DNA of 7,355 nt from UBA6136 sp039795615 (GTDB lineage: Bacteria; Pseudomonadota; Gammaproteobacteria; Methylococcales; Methylococcaceae): positions 1-7,355 of the forward strand of contig JBDKLO010000026.1 in the NCBI GenBank assembly GCA_039795615.1, read 5' to 3'. Made by a program: the position numbers and the translations under genes. The notes beneath the pieces were generated by a model. The model made no database searches. It worked only from the letters and a program-made list of their open reading frames with translations, and was not told where the DNA came from. Numbering within the stretch: position 1 is the first letter of the stretch; each line of letters begins with the position of its first letter. Shown in pieces: positions 5,788-7,355 of this stretch.

Positions 5788-7355
5788 ATGTCAGTCAAAG
5801 CCAAGTCTTTGGGTTCTGCCGTCTCCAGGCGTCGGTGGATTTTTGTCCTGTTGGTCAGCCTGACCACCATCCTCGCGCTGTTCATGATCACCAGTGCGTT
5901 CCTTCAAAATGGTCTGACACCCACCGAGCTGGTGTTGCTGCTCCTCTACACCCTCTTGATTCTGTGGGTGAGCACCTCATTCTGGACCGCGACCCTCGGA
6001 TTTTGGGTGTTGCTCTTCGGCGGGGATCGCATCTCGATTGGTCGGTTGACGCCGGATCCCGAGACGCTGGAGCGTGCCCCCGGGAAGACGGCGCTGGTCA
6101 TGCCGATCTACAACGAAGACCCGATTCGGGTGACTGCAGGGCTGCGGTCGATCTGGCAGTCCTTGGTGGAAACCGGCCAGTCGGATCATTTCGAAATGTT
6201 CATTCTGAGCGATACCCGAGATCCCCAGGGATGGATGCAGGAAGAAGCCAACTGGTACCGGATGTGCGTCGACTTCAACGCCCACGGGCGGATTTTTTAC
6301 CGAAACCGGGAGCGCAATATTGCCCGTAAAAGCGGCAATCTTGAGGAGTTCTGCCATCGTTGGGGCGGGCGCTACGAATACATGATCGTTCTGGACGCCG
6401 ACAGCATCATGGCCGGTGAAACGCTGGTCAAAATGGTGGATCTGATGGACCGTCACCCCAAAGTGGCGTTGATTCAGTCGCCACCTCTCCCGGCGAACCA
6501 GCACTCTCTTTTTTCCCGCATCCTTCAGTTTGCAAGTAATTTCTACGGCGACATCTTCATCTGGGGCATCAACTTCTGGCAGCTTTCGGGCAGCGGCTAT
6601 TGGGGTCATAACGCCATCCTTCGGATCAAGCCCTTCGTCGAACATTGTGGCTTGCCGAAGTTGCCCGGTAAGGAACCCTTCGGGGGTGAGATTTTCAGCC
6701 ACGATACCGTTGAGGCTGCTTTCTTGCGTCAGGCAGGGTTTGAGGTCTGGATTGCGCCCGAACTCAAGGGAAGCTATGAAGAGTTGCCACCCACCCTGAT
6801 TGATTACGCCAAGCGCGATCGACGTTGGTGTCAGGGCAACCTTCAGCACCTTCGTCTGGTTTTTGCCAAAGGATTCCCGGGCTTGAGCCGCCTTTATTTT
6901 CTGATGGGCATCATGTCCTACGTCTCCTCGCCGCTGTGGCTGATGTTCCTCGTGCTCACGGGCTTTGAGGCCTACGTCAAAAGTCAGACCATGCCGGTCT
7001 ATTTCTTTGGCGACAATCTCTTCCCGGTTTGGCCCGAGTCCTATGTGGTCGAGATGACGACGGTTCTTTTCGTCACCCTGGCGATGCTGTTTTTGCCCAA
7101 ATTCTGGAGCTTGGTCCTCGGCATACTCCATTGGCGCCGCCTCAAACTCTATGGGGGTTTGTTCCGTGCGGCCCTGAGCGTGTTGCTCGAAAGCATCTTC
7201 TCGATGCTGACGGCTCCTGTCCTCATGATCTATCAAAGCAAATTCGTCTTTGCGATCCTGATGCGTCGAAGTGTGGGCTGGCCGCCACAAAACCGTGATG
7301 AGCATCGACTGGGATTCTGGGAGGCGGTTCAGGCGCACGGGGAACATACCCTGAT
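5788..7355 (+). CDS. opgH: OpgH (MdoH), glucan glucosyltransferase (3' end outside window)
   Basis: OpgH is the inner-membrane family 2 glycosyltransferase that polymerises the beta-1,2-glucan backbone of periplasmic glucans from UDP-glucose and passes it to the periplasm. The frame stays open for 522 codons and leaves the window; E. coli OpgH has 847 residues. Predicted membrane segments lie at about 17-38 and 48-77. The cytoplasmic catalytic domain follows: MPIYNEDP (Asp111), RKSGNLEEFCHRWGGRYEY, VLDADS (Asp203, Asp205; metal/UDP binding), FWQLSGSGYWGHNAILRIKP, FSHDTVEAA (Asp306, likely base) and RDRRWCQGN (Trp347, Gln349), the Q/RxxRW-type acceptor motif. Further membrane segments are at about 369-395, 420-447 and 459-491. 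The end, WPPQNRDEHRLGFWEAVQAH, matches the family's SPQRDD...W.EA..RHG block. ATG 5788 is chosen: it follows the upstream stop by 19 bases, has GAG at 5779-5781, and no other ATG exists in the open stretch back to 5722. Unlike E. coli OpgH, almost nothing precedes the first membrane segment. Confidence 0.97.
   Translation, partial: MSVKAKSLGSAVSRRRWIFVLLVSLTTILALFMITSAFLQNGLTPTELVLLLLYTLLILWVSTSFWTATLGFWVLLFGGDRISIGRLTPDPETLERAPGKTALVMPIYNEDPIRVTAGLRSIWQSLVETGQSDHFEMFILSDTRDPQGWMQEEANWYRMCVDFNAHGRIFYRNRERNIARKSGNLEEFCHRWGGRYEYMIVLDADSIMAGETLVKMVDLMDRHPKVALIQSPPLPANQHSLFSRILQFASNFYGDIFIWGINFWQLSGSGYWGHNAILRIKPFVEHCGLPKLPGKEPFGGEIFSHDTVEAAFLRQAGFEVWIAPELKGSYEELPPTLIDYAKRDRRWCQGNLQHLRLVFAKGFPGLSRLYFLMGIMSYVSSPLWLMFLVLTGFEAYVKSQTMPVYFFGDNLFPVWPESYVVEMTTVLFVTLAMLFLPKFWSLVLGILHWRRLKLYGGLFRAALSVLLESIFSMLTAPVLMIYQSKFVFAILMRRSVGWPPQNRDEHRLGFWEAVQAHGEHTL

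Noticed and set aside
5835..6329. A 164-codon plus-strand open frame at the start of the opgH region
   Set aside because: It is a different frame inside the opgH coding sequence; its translation has no family resemblance while the opgH frame does.
5977..7347. A 456-codon open frame on the minus strand covering most of the opgH region
   Set aside because: The plus strand here encodes OpgH with every glycosyltransferase motif intact. The antisense product is rich in His, Gln, Arg and Asp with no recognisable domain, and is a codon-bias shadow.

Overview
The window reads as chromosomal DNA of a beta- or gammaproteobacterium. GC content is moderately high by eye. The divergent rluD/bamD pair at the left edge is a classic arrangement in these classes, and bamD, mltB, sixA and opgGH all look like vertically inherited housekeeping or envelope genes. 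No rRNA, tRNA, mobile element, phage gene or CRISPR array is visible. Genus cannot be told from the sequence alone.

Layout. Positions 1-113 (minus strand) hold the first 37 codons of rluD, the 23S rRNA pseudouridine synthase. A 67-base gap with overlapping -10-like hexamers on both strands separates it from a run of seven genes, all on the plus strand: bamD lipoprotein (181-1020), a PfkB-family sugar kinase with a GTG start (1031-1942), mltB lytic transglycosylase lipoprotein (1995-3107), sixA phosphohistidine phosphatase (3107-3607), opgG periplasmic glucan biosynthesis protein (3721-5313), an unnamed 156-residue protein (5298-5768), and opgH, the membrane glucan glucosyltransferase (5788 to past the right edge). 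The opgH reading frame has no stop inside the window, so it is easy to overlook. It is nevertheless the clearest family match here and the two long open frames in the same region (5835-6329 plus, 5977-7347 minus) are its shadows.

How the genes fit together. Most act at the cell envelope: BamD in outer-membrane protein assembly, MltB in peptidoglycan cleavage, and OpgG with OpgH in making osmoregulated periplasmic glucans (beta-1,2-linked glucose backbone). The tightest junctions are mltB-sixA (one-base TGATG overlap), opgG-unnamed gene (overlap) and unnamed gene-opgH (19 bases), so at least mltB-sixA and opgG-X-opgH look translationally linked. The 113-base gap before opgG may carry a promoter.

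Most interesting point. In E. coli, opgG is followed directly by opgH, and OpgH starts with a cytoplasmic region of roughly 140 residues, reported to bind FtsZ. Here OpgH begins only about 16 residues before its first membrane segment, and a separate soluble protein of about that missing size sits between the two genes. Its C-terminal tail resembles the motif that precedes the first membrane segment in fused OpgH proteins. The simplest reading is an OpgH whose N-terminal domain is a separate polypeptide, or a frameshifted opgH. Both can be tested.
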